A stretch of 64,000 nt of DNA from Hymenopus coronatus (GCA_030762935.1 CM060900.1:113835620-113899619), one strand, 5' to 3'; positions 44,025-55,436 are shown, counted from the stretch's first letter. Translations and numbers: made by a program. Notes: generated from the sequence alone by a model not told the origin.

Positions 44025-44800
44025 ATTTCTCTACATGAACTATGTGCATAGTGCATAGAAAAGGTATAGTGTCCCACCCAAAAAGTCTATACCGGGATTT
44101 AACCTGAAATACGTGTTTTGAGACCTCCTGAATCCAATAAAAGAAAAAACAATTTCAGAAAAAGGTCAGTGGTGTCTATGTGCCTGTGGACAGCATAGCT
44201 CAAAAACGAAAAGTTTGTTAAATATCAAACTTGGTATTTAAATTAAGTATATTTTCAAGAAAATCCCCTCACCCTAAACTACCCTTTACATGGAAACATT
44301 TTCGAAAATGTTTAATTTCTCAAAAATGCCTATAATGATTTTGATTAAAATATCGCAAATTAATCATCTTCCTATGAAAAATAAAATACCGTTCTTGAAT
44401 TTTCTGGAAAGAGATTCTGAAGACCTCTTTATTCTGGGTGAATTTTGCATGAATGGTAAACCGTAAGAGATAGACAAAACCTGGTACACAAAATATGTAG
44501 ATCTCATTAAAATACAATTTATGTCATATACATTTTTTCGTGGAGTTTTCCATTTTTGAGATATTCCTTGTCATTGGTTTCAGTTTTAAAATACTTCTTT
44601 TAAACACTAAAAAACTTTTCATACGGGCATTTGTCAACTCCTGACCATGCAAAAAACGGATTTCAACCAAATGGTAACCAGCTATGTCCATTTCTGTTAA
44701 TTTTTATCTCGATTAGCATGAAGTAGATAGAAAAATAAGCGTTCTAACAATAATTTGCTACAGAGATGTAGAGAAAGTCATGTGAGTGGCGTTCAGAATT
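44025..44800 (+). repeat. DR1 dispersed repeat, near-full copy
   Basis: ATTTCTCTACATGAACTATG...GTGCATAGAAAAG start dyad, CTATACCGGGATTTAACCTG, GACAGCATAGCTCAAAAACG, hairpin segment TAAATATCAAACTTGGTATTTA, ATTCTGAAGACCTCTTTATT and GTCATGTGAGTGGC at the end. Confidence 0.65.
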
Positions 44801-45000
44801 TTTAGATAAGTATGTGGGTAGCTTTTTCTGTTTCAAGACCCTGGAATGCTCGTGCGGTGTAACCTTGATCCCTGGATAAAACAAATTTGGCAAGAATGAG
44901 TCAAGTTCAAAGCCACTTTTCTTCGAATGGCTTAATTTGCACATACACTACGTTCGGTGCATTGTAAGGTTGCGGCACTATCTGTTACGTTTCCAGCGAG

Positions 45001-45320
45001 ATTGCAGATTCTAGTTCAGTTTTAGGCTAAGGCTCCTTCCTGAGCCTTTCCTATTGGATATGGAGACAATATGGTTACGTGACAGGTGAACGACAGGTTT
45101 CAAGATTTCGTCGAGATTAGGCTGCGTTAGGTTAGTTTAGATGTATGTAAATGAACTGGATCGAAATAAGGGGTAAACATGGACTTTCTGAAAGTGGGTT
45201 CTGCTTTGCAATGCGAAATGCACAGTCTTCCGTTCGTTCTGTCTGCTTGCACATGGGCAGCCATGGTGGTCAATCGACCAATGGTAGAGTCAAATCTAAA
45301 ACCGAACTAGAATCTGCAAT
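45001..45320. mobile_element. MITE-like element with 25-bp terminal inverted repeats
   Basis: Ends ATTGCAGATTCTAGTTC(A/G)GT and inverse, 25 bp each with one mismatch (45001-45025 and 45296-45320), 320 bp in total. The interior is non-coding. No target duplication could be identified, so the superfamily is open. Confidence 0.6.
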
Positions 45321-46379
45321 GTAAGGCTTCCCGTCAGTGTTGCAAACAGTGAAATGTGAATTTTCATTAAAAAGATTCTCCAAAACTACCAGAAACCATT
45401 AGGTGTATAAATATATGCTTTGCGACCAACATAACTACAAATATGAGACAAATCAAGTTATCCCTAGGGGATACTACAGTTTAAAGCTAAAGAGTATTAT
45501 GACATATGCCACAGCAAACTAACCAAAGTCCAAAGAGAAAATTAACAGCTCAGGATCATAAATCTATTTACTATATTAGATCCTATTCGGCATGACCGCA
45601 CAATTGTCACTCACTGGCTGTTCAATAATGCCTGTTTCAAATAAGGGTCCCTTATAATGTGTAGTTATAGGATAATAAGCATTTCTAAACATTTAAAATA
45701 ACTAATTATTCATTAGGATCACAACTGCTTGTAGTCAGCTTGAATTTGCATACCCAAATGGCGATGCCATATGTTTATAGGATGGAATACTATCTTTGAT
45801 GCTTCAGCTGTCCCTTAAACCTGCTTAAGCAATAACTAACCAGACAATCAAGAACTTCATTACCTCTGACGTTTGACTGACTCCATTCTATGAGCAACCA
45901 CAACAATACAGAAACAAAGACGGGAGACCGTCTATTATAAATCGTTACAGTAGAATTTGAATTGTTTTGGAACCTGACAATTCATTTCGAAGGCTAAGGG
46001 AGAGGTGGTTCCATGGTAACCTCGATGGCCGATACTCACCACACAACTGCATTAATTACAGGATAAGACTTAAAGAGGAGTGACTTGCCTAATTGATTGG
46101 AGTTGTGTGGTGGGGCACGATTACTGCTGTTGCTAAAGAAATCGTCGCTTACTTAGCTTCCGAAATGAACTGTGAAGATCCTAAAGTAATTTAAATTCCA
46201 CTCTAGGTGATGGAAATTGCAGAGGTACTAGCACCACATGAATAGTAATGTTATCTGTATGTCCAATGAATCAAGTGATTTTTAAAAATGAAATTACTGT
46301 ATATTGACCAAAATATTTTAAAATCCACCATAATTCCTACTAGCCACTAGATCCAAACTTTTCACTCTAAACAGGTACT
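45321..46379. other. No recognised gene or repeat
   Basis: AT-rich to moderate sequence with no supported feature. Confidence 0.4.
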
Positions 46380-46930
46380 GAAAACCACCAGATTTAGTGG
46401 GAAAATCACTAACTTGTCTATCTCTTACGGTTTAGCAGTTATACAAAATTCCGTAAAATTCATCCAGAATAAAGTGGTCTTCAGAGGCTATTACCAGAAA
46501 ATTCAAGATATACATATTATTTGTCAGGTAAATATCTTTAATATACGATATTTTAATCTAAATTATTAGAAACATTTTTGAGAAATTCAAAATTTTCAAA
46601 TAAGGTTCCACGTAAAAGGTAGCTGGGGGTGGGGCGATTTTCTTGAAAATATTCATGTCGTATCCTTGCAAGATACCAAATTTAAATACCACGTTTGGTA
46701 TTTAACGGTCTTTTTATTTTTGAGCTATGCTGTCCACAGGCACACACACATGCACATACACATATACGCACACACACGAACCTTTTTCCAGAAATGCTGT
46801 TTTTTGCTTCAGGGGGACCCAAAACATGTATTTCCGGTGAAATCTCGTTATAGAATTTTTGGGTGCATTACAATACTTTCTTTATACACTATGTACATGG
46901 TACGTGTAGAGAAAGTAAAAATACTTATAG
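46380..46930 (-). repeat. DR1 dispersed repeat, partial copy
   Basis: Minus-strand copy; on the plus strand CTATCTCTTACGGTTTAGCA, CATCCAGAATAAAGTGGTCT, TTTAAATACCACGTTTGGTATTTA hairpin, TTTTGAGCTATGCTGTCCAC, CA repeats, GTATTTCCGGTGAAATCTCG and GTACATGGTACGTGTAGAGAAA at the family's 5' end. Confidence 0.65.
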
Positions 46931-47979
46931 TTGCAGCATGCAGAATGTTTACTTGTGAATAACTTTGTTGTAAATGTTAGCTATTTATTGTCTAGATAAA
47001 CGGGCTATCACAATATCATAAACAAAGTCCCTTAGACTGGTGGTCGCGCTAAACTCCATCTCCCCACAACAAACACAAGACGATGCAATACTTAAACTCA
47101 GTAGAACAGAGTAGCAATGACCTGTATTTAGAGAGTGCCACCTTTCATTCAACCCTTAATGACCAGCCCTTGTTCTTCTCGCGTCAAACTTCTAAGAAAT
47201 GCATTAGTCCGAGGTTTTAGTGGCCAGCCCCAGATAACTCTCCGTGCAAGTGTAACTTAATAAACTGCTCATGGCTCCCTATGAAGTAAACGAATTCTAC
47301 CCCCGTACATGTGTCACTCCGTACAACTGTCAACCTCCGCATTTCAACCCCCGCTGTTTTGGAGTGAACGGTCAAATTAAGGCTATATAGCATATAGTGT
47401 TAATTATAACATATAGAAAATAAAATATATGAACATAAACATATTTTGAGCTAGTGGTGTTTTTCATCATACTGTTTTGCATGCAATGACTCAAATGTAA
47501 CGGTTCACTTAACTAAATAATTAACGAGCGATATAGCTCCGAGGAAACGTGTGAGGCTCAAATTCCATACTTGTCGACTGTTCATTCTGACCTTGGACGT
47601 TTCGTTTTTACCGCTGATTGATAGGCGAATGCTGCTCTGACTTTCATCTAGCATGTCTTCCTTACCATTATTTCTGTTTCACTGTTTCCTTGTAAAATGG
47701 TGCAGATTCACGCTTATAGGAAGCAGTACTCCCCGTGGACACTTATGAGCTGCTCTCTGGGTACGTAGTTCCATCAGTAGAACAGATCTTAAAAGAATGG
47801 AACTGGAGCCAGGAGCCAGGGGAAGGAACTAGTCGCTCGAGTGTACTCGGGCGGGGGCAAATCACCACGGTAACTATCCGCTTTTCTCGCGGATTTACCC
47901 GTGTGATATAAAAGATGTAGTCTTGTGCAAGCGTTTATGTCTGTGTCGAAGTAATGTGGGCAGGGTGTTTCCCTCTGTG
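46931..47979. other. No recognised gene
   Basis: Includes a stretch near 47520-47700 vaguely similar to SINE-F body blocks (GATAGGCGAATGCTGCTCTG). No gene is supported. Confidence 0.35.
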
Positions 47980-48005
47980 CAGCCGGCGCGGGCTGGCTTA
48001 CCTAC

Positions 48006-48220
48006 ACCTGAGTGGTCACCCACCCAGAGAGGGACCAGGCCCGATGCTGCTTAACTTGGCCAGCCGCTTGCGGGCTGTCAAGGAAAGCACTGCCGGCTAG
48101 CGGGGAGAACTGAAGATATGTAGGTACGGGGTGGGAGAAGCCAGTGTTGCAGATCTGGTCGGAGTACAACTGGACGGTCACCCGCCCGAGTCGGGACCGG
48201 GCCCGATGCTGCTTAACTTA
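48006..48220 (-). repeat. Two 5S-rRNA-like blocks in the LINE 3' region
   Basis: Read on the minus strand, block A (48006-48061) has AAGTTAAGCAGCATCGGGCC and GGGTGGGTGACCACTCAGG; block B (48161-48220) has AAGTTAAGCAGCATCGGGCC and CGGGCGGGTGACCGTCC. These correspond to the middle of eukaryotic 5S rRNA, which carries the internal Pol III control region (AAGTTAAGCA...TCGGGCC...GGATGGGTGACC). The first about 40 bases and the 3' end of 5S rRNA are not clearly present, so these are not functional 5S genes. The spacing is about 158 bp. Confidence 0.75.
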
Positions 48221-48259
48221 GCGGGTAGAACTGTAAAGAAGGGAGAGGCGGCCGAAAAA

Positions 48260-50927
48260 CTACCATCCCAAGGCGTCCTTGGGAAGGCGGTAGCTTACGC
48301 GTCTCCTAGGCAGCGTGTGGTCGTAAAGACCGAGAGTGTTCACCTGGGGATTTGGGTGGGGAGCAAGTTTAGTGTATATTGTGCGAGATCTTTCTCACAC
48401 AACGTCCACTATGTAAGGGATTCCGGAGTGGGAATGCAGAATGTAGGACGGGAATCTACGGTCTGTGCCATATATCATCCTCAATGCCCTGTTCTGCACG
48501 GTCTGCAGCCTGCGGATGGTGGAACGAGCCACCGAACCCCAGACCTCGCAGCCGTACAGCATCAGGGGCGGGATGACTGCGCGGTACAGCCGTAGTTTTA
48601 GGTGTGTAGGCATGGTGGAGCGGAAGACGGGAAACAACTGCCCATACCGACCTTCTCCCTGACATGTGGAGTGAAAGTAAGGCCGCGGTCGAGGAGGACT
48701 CCAAGGTATTTGGCGGTGCGGACCCAGGGGATCCGCCGCCGCCGCAACCTCAGCGACCTCTCCGGTTGCCAGCCACGGACTTTAGCCAGCAGTAGAGCTG
48801 AGCTCTTCTGCGGGCTGATGGCCATCCGCCACTGTTCACTCCATCTGCCTATGGCCTGGAGCTGTCTCTGTAGCGGGGGGAAGCAATATCGGGCGTTCTT
48901 GTTACGCGCCATTATGAGGACATCGTCGGCATACTGGCACGTAACTGTACTGGTTTCCGTGGGGAAGTCGGACATGTAGGCGGCAAAGAGTAACGGCGAC
49001 AGCACGCTGCCTCCCGGCACTCCCGCCGCTATGGGTCTGACTGTGGAATGCCTCCCCTCCACCCTCACCCTGAAAGTGCGGTCCCGAAGGAAGCTACTAA
49101 GCAGGTGAAGGTAGGGGGGAGGGATTTCTGTGTTCTTGAGCTTGTACAAGAGTCCCTGATGCCACGTGGTGGCGAAGGCCTTTTCCACGTCCAAGAGTAC
49201 CGCGACTGTTTTGAAGTTGTCGTGGAAGCTCAGGGCAGCCTTCTCAGCCAGTCGCAGCAACTGCAGGGTTGCGGAATGTCCAGTACGGAAACCAAACTGG
49301 TGATCCGGGAGTAGGAGTCTCTCAACGAAGAGAGGGGTGCGGCGAGGTAGGAATAACCGCTCGAATACTTTCGAGACGATCGGAAGTAAGCTAATAGATC
49401 TATAGCTTGACGGGAAGACCGGGTCCTTGCGGGGTTTCAAAATGCATACAAGCCTCGCCTCCTTCCAACACGTTGGAAAGTGACGTAGATGCAAGCATGC
49501 ATTGTAAATCCGCGTCAGGTGGATTACGGCCTTTCTGGGTAGGTGCTGGAGCATATGCGCCGTAACGACGTCATGTACAGGGGCTTTGTTAGGCTTTAGG
49601 TTGTTGAGTTGGGAAGCCACCTCTTTCAGGGTGACTAAAGGAATGCGGATCTCCTCATGGGGCTGCGGGGGCTCCTCGTAGAGGTAGTCTACCGTCGCTT
49701 CCACGAGCTCAGTAAAGTCGTCGTCCTGGGGGTCTTCGCGGGGTTCGAATTGAGATTCCAGATAATATGCGAAATCCGTGGCTTTATCCTGGGGCTCAAA
49801 AGAGAGTCTCCCACGGGTGCCATGGATGGGATGCTGAAACTGACTTTTGTCTTTCCTGAGGGATCGGTTGATCCTCCAGGGTTGTTTCTCTTCCAGGTTT
49901 ACATTTGCCATTGTGTGTTCCCAGGCCGCTTTGCGGTGCGCGCGAAGCAGGCGCCTTGCCAGGGATTTGAACCGCTGGTACACTGCTTGGATCCTGGGAT
50001 GGCGGAAGCGCTGCCATAGCTTCCGTACGGTTGCCTTGGCTTTTAGCAACTGACGGAGTTCATTAGGTATGGTTCTCGGATTAGGTTTGTTAGATGGGAT
50101 GCGGTAGGTATGCGCGCGTACCACATTCAGGAGTTGTCGGGAGAAGGCCGTGGCTGCCGCTTCCAGCGCTTCGATGGAATCGATGCGCGGTCACGGGTCC
50201 ACGGTTTGGTTTAGGTCTAGGACGGCTGCGTCCCAGTCGATCTCATTTATCCAGTCTGGTGTTACCAGAGCTGATACGGTCTCGGTTGTATCCACCACGA
50301 CAGGGTCATGGTCGGAGTCCAACTCGTTGACCGCCGAGAGGTCTAGATGAAATGTGGTGTTCTTGGTGATTATGATGTCAAGAACATCCGGTCTGCCGCG
50401 AGCCGGATGACACGTAGGTCCTCTCGGTCCGTGCGCGACGAGGGCGGGGTTGCCGCTGATGAGGCGGTAGAGCCCACGGCCTCGGGGGTTGTTGGTGCGG
50501 CTGTGCCAGAGGGCATGTTTCGCGTTGAGATCTCCTGCGGTGCATACCACTGGGTGAAGGTTGAGTAGGGTGGTGTAGTCCGCTTCATGAAAGCGGTGGT
50601 TTGGTGGGTCATATGCAGCTATCAGCAGCGCGTCTAGCCCGCCGACGGCACGTGCTGTAGTGCTGGGAGTTGGACAGGAGTATGGATTATGTGGTTCTTA
50701 ATGAAGATAGCTGTACCGCCAACCTGTCGGCCGACCCGATCGGACCGATGGGTGACGTAACTAGGCAGCGAGAAGTCAGTAACAGCATCCAGATGGGTTT
50801 CGCAAACCATCAGGATGTCAATTCCGTACGATTGTACAAACTCAAGGACGCCTGGGCGTTGTCCCCGGATGCCGTTCGCGTTCCAGTACGCGAGTCGCAA
50901 TGGTCTCCGAACGAATCTAGAGGCCAT
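48260..50927 (-). pseudogene. LINE ORF2: AP endonuclease and reverse transcriptase, inactivated
   Basis: ORF2 starts with ATG at 50927 and would end at the TAG at 48260-48262, roughly 890 codons, typical of jockey-clade ORF2. Endonuclease: LRLAYWNANGIRGQ near the start, DILMVCETHLDA, GDLNAKHALWHSR (about 50510-50550) and SDHDPVVV (about 50310). Reverse transcriptase: LVCILKPRKDP, YRSISLLPIVSKVFERL, QFGFRTGHSATLQLLRLAEK, LDVEKAFATTWHQGLLYKL, GVPGGSVLSPLLFAAYMSD and the intact catalytic QYADDVLIMA (YADD at 48922-48933). The usual second Asp of the AFD motif is Ala, which is not the metal-binding residue. Breaks: frameshift near 50645, in-frame TGA at about 50191, frameshift near 48640 and TGA near 48396. 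The end reads LAPHPNPQVNTLGLYDHTL. It is a clear pseudogene with a mostly readable sequence. Confidence 0.88.
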
Positions 50928-51720
50928 TACTTAGCGGAACCCGGGTACAACTGCTCCAAGGTTTGGAGGAACAGGGTGTGTTTCTGGAGGGGGGAGAGTC
51001 TGGGGTCACAGTACTGCAACTTGAAGTTTCGCAGTATAGGTAGGACCTTACTTAGGAGGTCACCGAACCACAGGGCTAGGTCCTGAAGTTCATCCGGGTC
51101 CGCCTGTGGGATGGCCGATGTAAAGGCCGAGGAAGCCGCTGTGGTGGTAGGTGCAGCGGGAGCCTCCGCTGCTGGAGTTGGCACTGTGGCGGCAGCTGCT
51201 GGAGCTTCCGCCACTGGTAGCTGCTGGAGTGCTGGGGGCGTGGCCTTGGGTCTCACAGAGGTGGGAGCTTCTGATTGGCCCGACTGGCCGGGCGCCCGGC
51301 GGTTCTTCTTTCCTCTCTTCTTGGACTTCTTTTCTGGAGAAGTCCGGCGTGGGCCCTCTGCCGAGGGCGTCGGGGCGGCTTCCTCCGTTGACGTAGACGG
51401 ACCAGGTTGGGGGGTTGGGGTCTCCGTGAAGGACGGAGCTGGCACAATCTCTGCAGTGACTGCGGGGGTGGGAGTTGCTGCTGCCTCTGCGGCGCGCAGC
51501 GTTCCCTCAGCGCGGTTTAGTGCCGAGGAGAAGGACACCCCAGGGCGCACATTAGCTGGCTCCTGGGGGCCTTCGCGGCGGCTCTCAACAAGGCGCTTCC
51601 GCAGCTTACAGCCTTTATATGAGCCCACGTGCGCCTCACCACAGTTCACACAGTGGCGAGCTTCATAGGGCTTTGTGCAGTCCCTCAGTAGATGGGCTTC
51701 ACCACACCGCAGGCATGCGA
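50927..51720 (-). pseudogene. LINE ORF1 (gag-like) with zinc knuckles, 5' part missing
   Basis: On the minus strand two CCHC-type knuckles are seen: CLRCGEAHLLRDC (51677-51715) and CVNCGEAHVGSYKGC (about 51608-51652), followed by a long Ala/Pro/Thr-rich linker, a basic run (KKSKKRGKKNRR) and a C-terminal FGDLLSKVLPILRNFKL stretch ending YPGSAK at the stop that overlaps the ORF2 ATG. Upstream of the first knuckle a TGA and frame change interrupt the reading, and homology is lost beyond about 51845. The role in the family is binding element RNA. The plus-strand open frame over this region is the antisense of the Ala-rich linker and is not real. Confidence 0.82.
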
Positions 51721-51976
51721 GCTGTCAGGAGCTCTGCGCATTTATGTGGCTTGTCTGATTTGGTCTGTAGTCTCCTGTATCACTTCATCGCTTCCTTCTG
51801 GGGATGGAAACCACAATATATAGCAGTGCGCGAGGTGGATCCCGACGTTGTATAAGCTATAATCTATAGTCGTTTATACTGATCACTAAACAAAACGGAG
51901 GTTCGGTTTTTCTCCCATACTTGTCATGGAAGTACTGATATTGGCATGAAATAATAATGATACTACTTTAATATGT

Positions 51977-51984
51977 ATGTGTGT

Positions 51985-52039
<55 letters not shown>
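51977..52039. repeat. (GT)n microsatellite
   Basis: GT dinucleotide run with one CT interruption, about 130 bp beyond the truncated LINE end. Confidence 0.95.
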
Positions 52040-52040
<1 letters not shown>

Positions 52041-52158
52041 TGCTGGAGAGGATTCCGCACTGCAGCCAGTAGCTTACCGAACGTCAGACCCCTGTACGTG
52101 AATGTTTTCATTGTAAAATCTGGTTCCGTGTGTCAACATTCCACATCTGACTCACCAG

Positions 52159-52325
52159 ATACCTGTAGAGGAAAAGGTTTCGTGGAAATGTCTCTCCGTA
52201 GAAGTGTCACTCCTTACAAGGGCAATCATGACTATATTTTTAGGTGTTATTACGATAGGGATAAACAGGCTAATGAAAGCACAGGAATGAGGCAATGCTT
52301 GAAAATGTGTGGTTGTACAAAATAA
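52159..52325 (+). CDS. Candidate terminal exon of a small cysteine-rich protein (tentative)
   Basis: After an acceptor-like CTGACTCACCAG (AG 52157-52158) the plus strand encodes TCRGKGFVEMSLRRSV, then YIFRCYYDRDKQANESTGMR and QCLKMCGCTK before TAA at 52323-52325. The cysteine spacing in this exon is C-x26-C-x16-C-x3-C-x-C. The frame stays open upstream to about 52098 with one more cysteine, so the splice is not certain. A cysteine-rich secreted or three-finger type end is conceivable, but I recognise no family. A decayed duplicate of its 3' end lies at 52872. Confidence 0.3.
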
Positions 52326-53110
52326 ATTGAAATTGTTTATTGAATTTGATGCCACCATTACAAATATAATATTTTATTTCATATAAAACGCTTAAATTTA
52401 GAATAAAAATATGTAATTGTGCATATTTCAAACCTCAGTTACTAACATATAGTTTATGCATGTATTAGCAATAAATTACATATTCCATGCAGAGTTTTGT
52501 TTCCCTTTTAACCCTTAAAAGCGCTGTTTTACATATATGCAAAAGTGATTTCTAGGGAATGTTTTAGAATATTTTAATACCTTTTATTGCCAGCTTTTAA
52601 TTAAGTTGACCTTAAACAATAAATAGAAGCATTTTCAAGCATTTTTGTGTTGAAAAATGTTAATTTCTTTCAATAATATTGTAGTGTTTTTATAAATAAA
52701 AAGCAAAATCCATGCAACTTCAGCCAAATGTACTCCGTCATGATCCACGTGTGCTATCACGCCGATTATTCTACGTGGGACCTCCACCACAGGCACATTT
52801 GATTGCAGTTGCCGGGATTCGAACTCGCGACTTTCGGCATTGAATGGATGGCCAGTCCATTACCTTTCGCAGGCTAATAAACACATAAAAATGAGGCGAA
52901 GCTTGAAATTTAAGGTTGTAGAAAATAAATTGAACTTATCTATTGAATTTGATGCCACTATTAAAACTACTACATCTTATATCATATAAAACTGCTAGAT
53001 TTAAGAATAAAAATATATAATTAGGCATTTTTCATGTTTCAGTTATTAACACACTATCTATACGTGTTTCAGCAATATATTTCCCATGCTGAGCTTTGTT
53101 TCCCTTTTGA
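52265..53110 (+). repeat. Direct duplication, second unit decayed
   Basis: 52265-52510 and 52872-53110 are diverged direct copies: both carry AGGCTAAT(G/A)AA, a GAATGAGGC/AAATGAGGC string, AAATAAATTGAA, TATTGAATTTGATGCCAC, CATATAAAAC and GTTTCCCTTTT. In the second unit the two CGC codons of the cysteine-rich end are destroyed. A tRNA-like fragment (52735-52870) sits exactly at the start of the second unit. Confidence 0.65.
52735..52870 (-). repeat. tRNA-like retroposon fragment (SINE-I)
   Basis: Minus strand: GGTAATGGACTGGCCATCCA, GTCGCGAGTTCGAATCCCGG (B box) and CCACGTAGAATAATCGGCG. Only one copy is seen in the window. Confidence 0.45.
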
Positions 53111-55144
53111 CAAACATCATAAAAACTCGGTTTCTGAGAAGAGAAGTTGTGTGACCATCTGTCAATTCTTGTAACCTTGGATTACATGCTTTCAGTAGTA
53201 TATTACACTGGCGTTTGTTTTGGCTACAGTGAAATATAAACATGCCTTAACTAAAAAGTTTCACTCGTTAATGTAATTTAGCATGCACTATTCAGCAAGG
53301 GCTTAAAGTTTTTTATTGTTATTCTTTTGTTCTTCTTTTGGTTGAGATGAAACTGGCAACTACTAATATGGACTGCATAAGTCTGACTCACACAAGGCCG
53401 TTGCCCCGTTTCTATACAAGTCTGATTCCTAACGTAAATGTGTATAGACGTATAATATAATTAATAATATTAGTGTATTCGAGCTATAATACACAGATTC
53501 AACTACTTTTAGAATAGTTGAGGTGGAAACAAGGGCTGTTTTACTCGCAATGGCTGCGTGTTTCGCCCCTAAATGCGAGCCTATAACGACTAAAAGGAGT
53601 CATTGATACTAATGACAAAAATTAAGCCAAGAAGTGCAAGGCTATTATGAGATCACTATAAAAATATTCTTATACATATAGAAATATCGTACTAAAATCG
53701 AAGAAAATAGCATAAGGTGGTGCTTCAATTTTGCGCGATTTTATTTATTGCTTTACAAGAGAGCTGACACAAACTTTCAAAACAGTTCCTAAAAGGGTTT
53801 GTTAAAATGGTGGGATTAAGAAAAATGTCCCCTCATTGTTTTCGATGAATTTCAAAATATACAAGCAGTTTCCTCCTGCAGGATCCAAGAAGTAAAGGAA
53901 ACTTAAAGAAAGGCTAGTAGGTTCATATCTTTAATTTCTATGCTTAACCTTTGCCAAACTTCCGTAATAGGCATTGTACTCGGGTTTAATTAGCAAGACC
54001 AAGAATTGTTCCCAATTATGAAATTCCGGAGTTTAAAGTTGAAAGATATCGTATCCCTCAGCTAATTTCAAAATGGAAAAGCACACCTAACCTAACACAA
54101 CCTAGCTAATCTTATAGCAGACAAAATATGCTATTTGGAGCTTAGGTCGTTACCTAGCCTACGCGACTGTTGGGTTACCCAACAATAAATACAACACAAT
54201 TATCATACATTTATTGTTTATAATTACATATTGCACTAATTGGTCACAGTTACAAAATGGTTCTATTCCCTTAATTCACTTAAGAGTTTGATTCTCTCTC
54301 TGTTTTTTTCTAAAGTAAGTTATTGAGTTGAATGTAGCTAAAGTGTTACATCACTTGGAACATTTTAAACTATGTGTCGTGTGGCCTTTTTACATATTTA
54401 CATATCTCTTTAACACAGACAAACGTGAATCTACAAGGCCCAGTACTAACTTGGTGTAAATCATTTATGTGTTCACACAAATATTTTGCAGTTATAAAAT
54501 ATCCATCGAGGTCTTTTTATTCTGTATAACATTTTTTTTGAAGTTGTATTCCTGATCATTACATGGTAAGTTTCAAATGAAGTTTTAATTTAATGTTGGA
54601 TTTTTATGGTGTATGATTACAACTGTGTAGTGATATAAATGGTGATAGGCGAATCAGTATACCTTCATATCTTATTAACAGTGTCGCATATCATCTCAGC
54701 TCACCACTTATAATGTCATTAGAAGAAAGAAAGGAAAAAAAGTGCCATACCTGCTTTTTGTATGGCTGAAGTCTTCTATCAATTAAATTCATCTACAATA
54801 TTTTCAAGCTTAAATATTAGAACCAGTAATTGCATAAAACTGTGGTAGCATGTGATAATTCTTAATCAACATCTCAATTCACAATCACCCCATCTCAGCC
54901 ATACAGTTCATGGAGGACTGCTAAAGTTTTACTTATTTCATAAACAGTAGCAAATTTGGAGTTTTATGTTAATAATTTAGAATGTTCTGGTATGTAAAAC
55001 TGATTTTAGAGAAGAGATATACTTCATTTTCCATTTTGTTTTAGAAAGAATACTATGGTGCCAGAATTGCTCTATAAATACATTTATTACCTCTCTTCAT
55101 TTTTCCTAATTGTAAAGCATTTATCATTTTCTTTGCCTTTCTAG
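53111..55144. other. Repeat-poor AT-rich stretch
   Basis: No SINE, DR1, DR2 or transposon sequence recognised over 2 kb, which contrasts with the rest of the window. No exon is supported with confidence here. Confidence 0.4.
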
Positions 55145-55360
55145 ATTTTAGAAATCACATATTCCTTTCTTAGTTCCTATATGGAGCATGAATGGATATT
55201 GCAGCACCTTCAGAAGCCAAATAATGGGGTAGACACAATCATATCTTTAACAGTTAATGACCAAAAAATAAAGGTAGGAATATTAGACGGAAAGAACAGT
55301 GCATTGTATTGGAAATTAAAATTTTATTTGGCTAACAGTGTCGCATATAATGATTTTTAT
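55145..55360 (+). CDS. Candidate internal exon (tentative)
   Basis: After the acceptor-like TTTCTTTGCCTTTCTAG (AG 55143-55144) the plus strand is open from the first base, reading ILEITYSFLSSYMEHEWILQ, HLQKPNNGVDTIISLTVNDQ and on to a GTAAGT donor at 55361. An alternative donor AAG/GTAGGA at 55274 would give a 129-bp exon ending NDQKIK. Both are in phase 0. Codon choice looks coding and the polypyrimidine tract is good. I recognise no protein family, and no promoter or start codon context favours the internal ATG at 55181. Confidence 0.35.
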
Positions 55361-55436
55361 GTAAGTAAGGAATATATTTTATTTATTGCTAGTAATAGCG
55401 TATAAATGATGGGAAAGCAGAATGGAAAAAAAAATG

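Larger units (their letters stand above)
47980..51845 (-). mobile_element. Jockey-clade LINE, 5'-truncated and mutated
   Basis: Non-LTR retrotransposon read on the minus strand. From 5' (high coordinates): a gag-like ORF1 with zinc knuckles, ORF2 with AP endonuclease and reverse transcriptase, then a 3' region with two 5S-rRNA-like blocks. ORF1 stop and ORF2 start overlap as TAATG at 50925-50929. No RNase H domain follows the reverse transcriptase, as is normal for jockey. The 5' end fades at about 51845 within gag, so most of the gag N-terminus is missing. The GC content is much higher than in the surroundings, and several frameshifts and stops make it inactive. The exact 3' end and target duplication are not resolved. 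Confidence 0.85.

Noticed and set aside
48006..48220. Functional 5S rRNA genes
   Set aside because: Only the middle of 5S rRNA is recognisable, in duplicate, with diverged ends and inside a LINE.
48131..48595. 154-codon plus-strand frame near the LINE 3' end
   Set aside because: Antisense to ORF2 and to the 5S-like block; no motif of its own.
49657..50019. Plus-strand frames across the LINE reverse transcriptase region
   Set aside because: Shadows of ORF2, which has a clear domain order on the minus strand.
51111..51668. 185-codon plus-strand frame opposite the LINE gag
   Set aside because: It is the antisense of the Ala/Pro/Thr-rich gag linker in a GC-rich region; the minus strand carries the zinc knuckles and the ORF1/ORF2 overlap.
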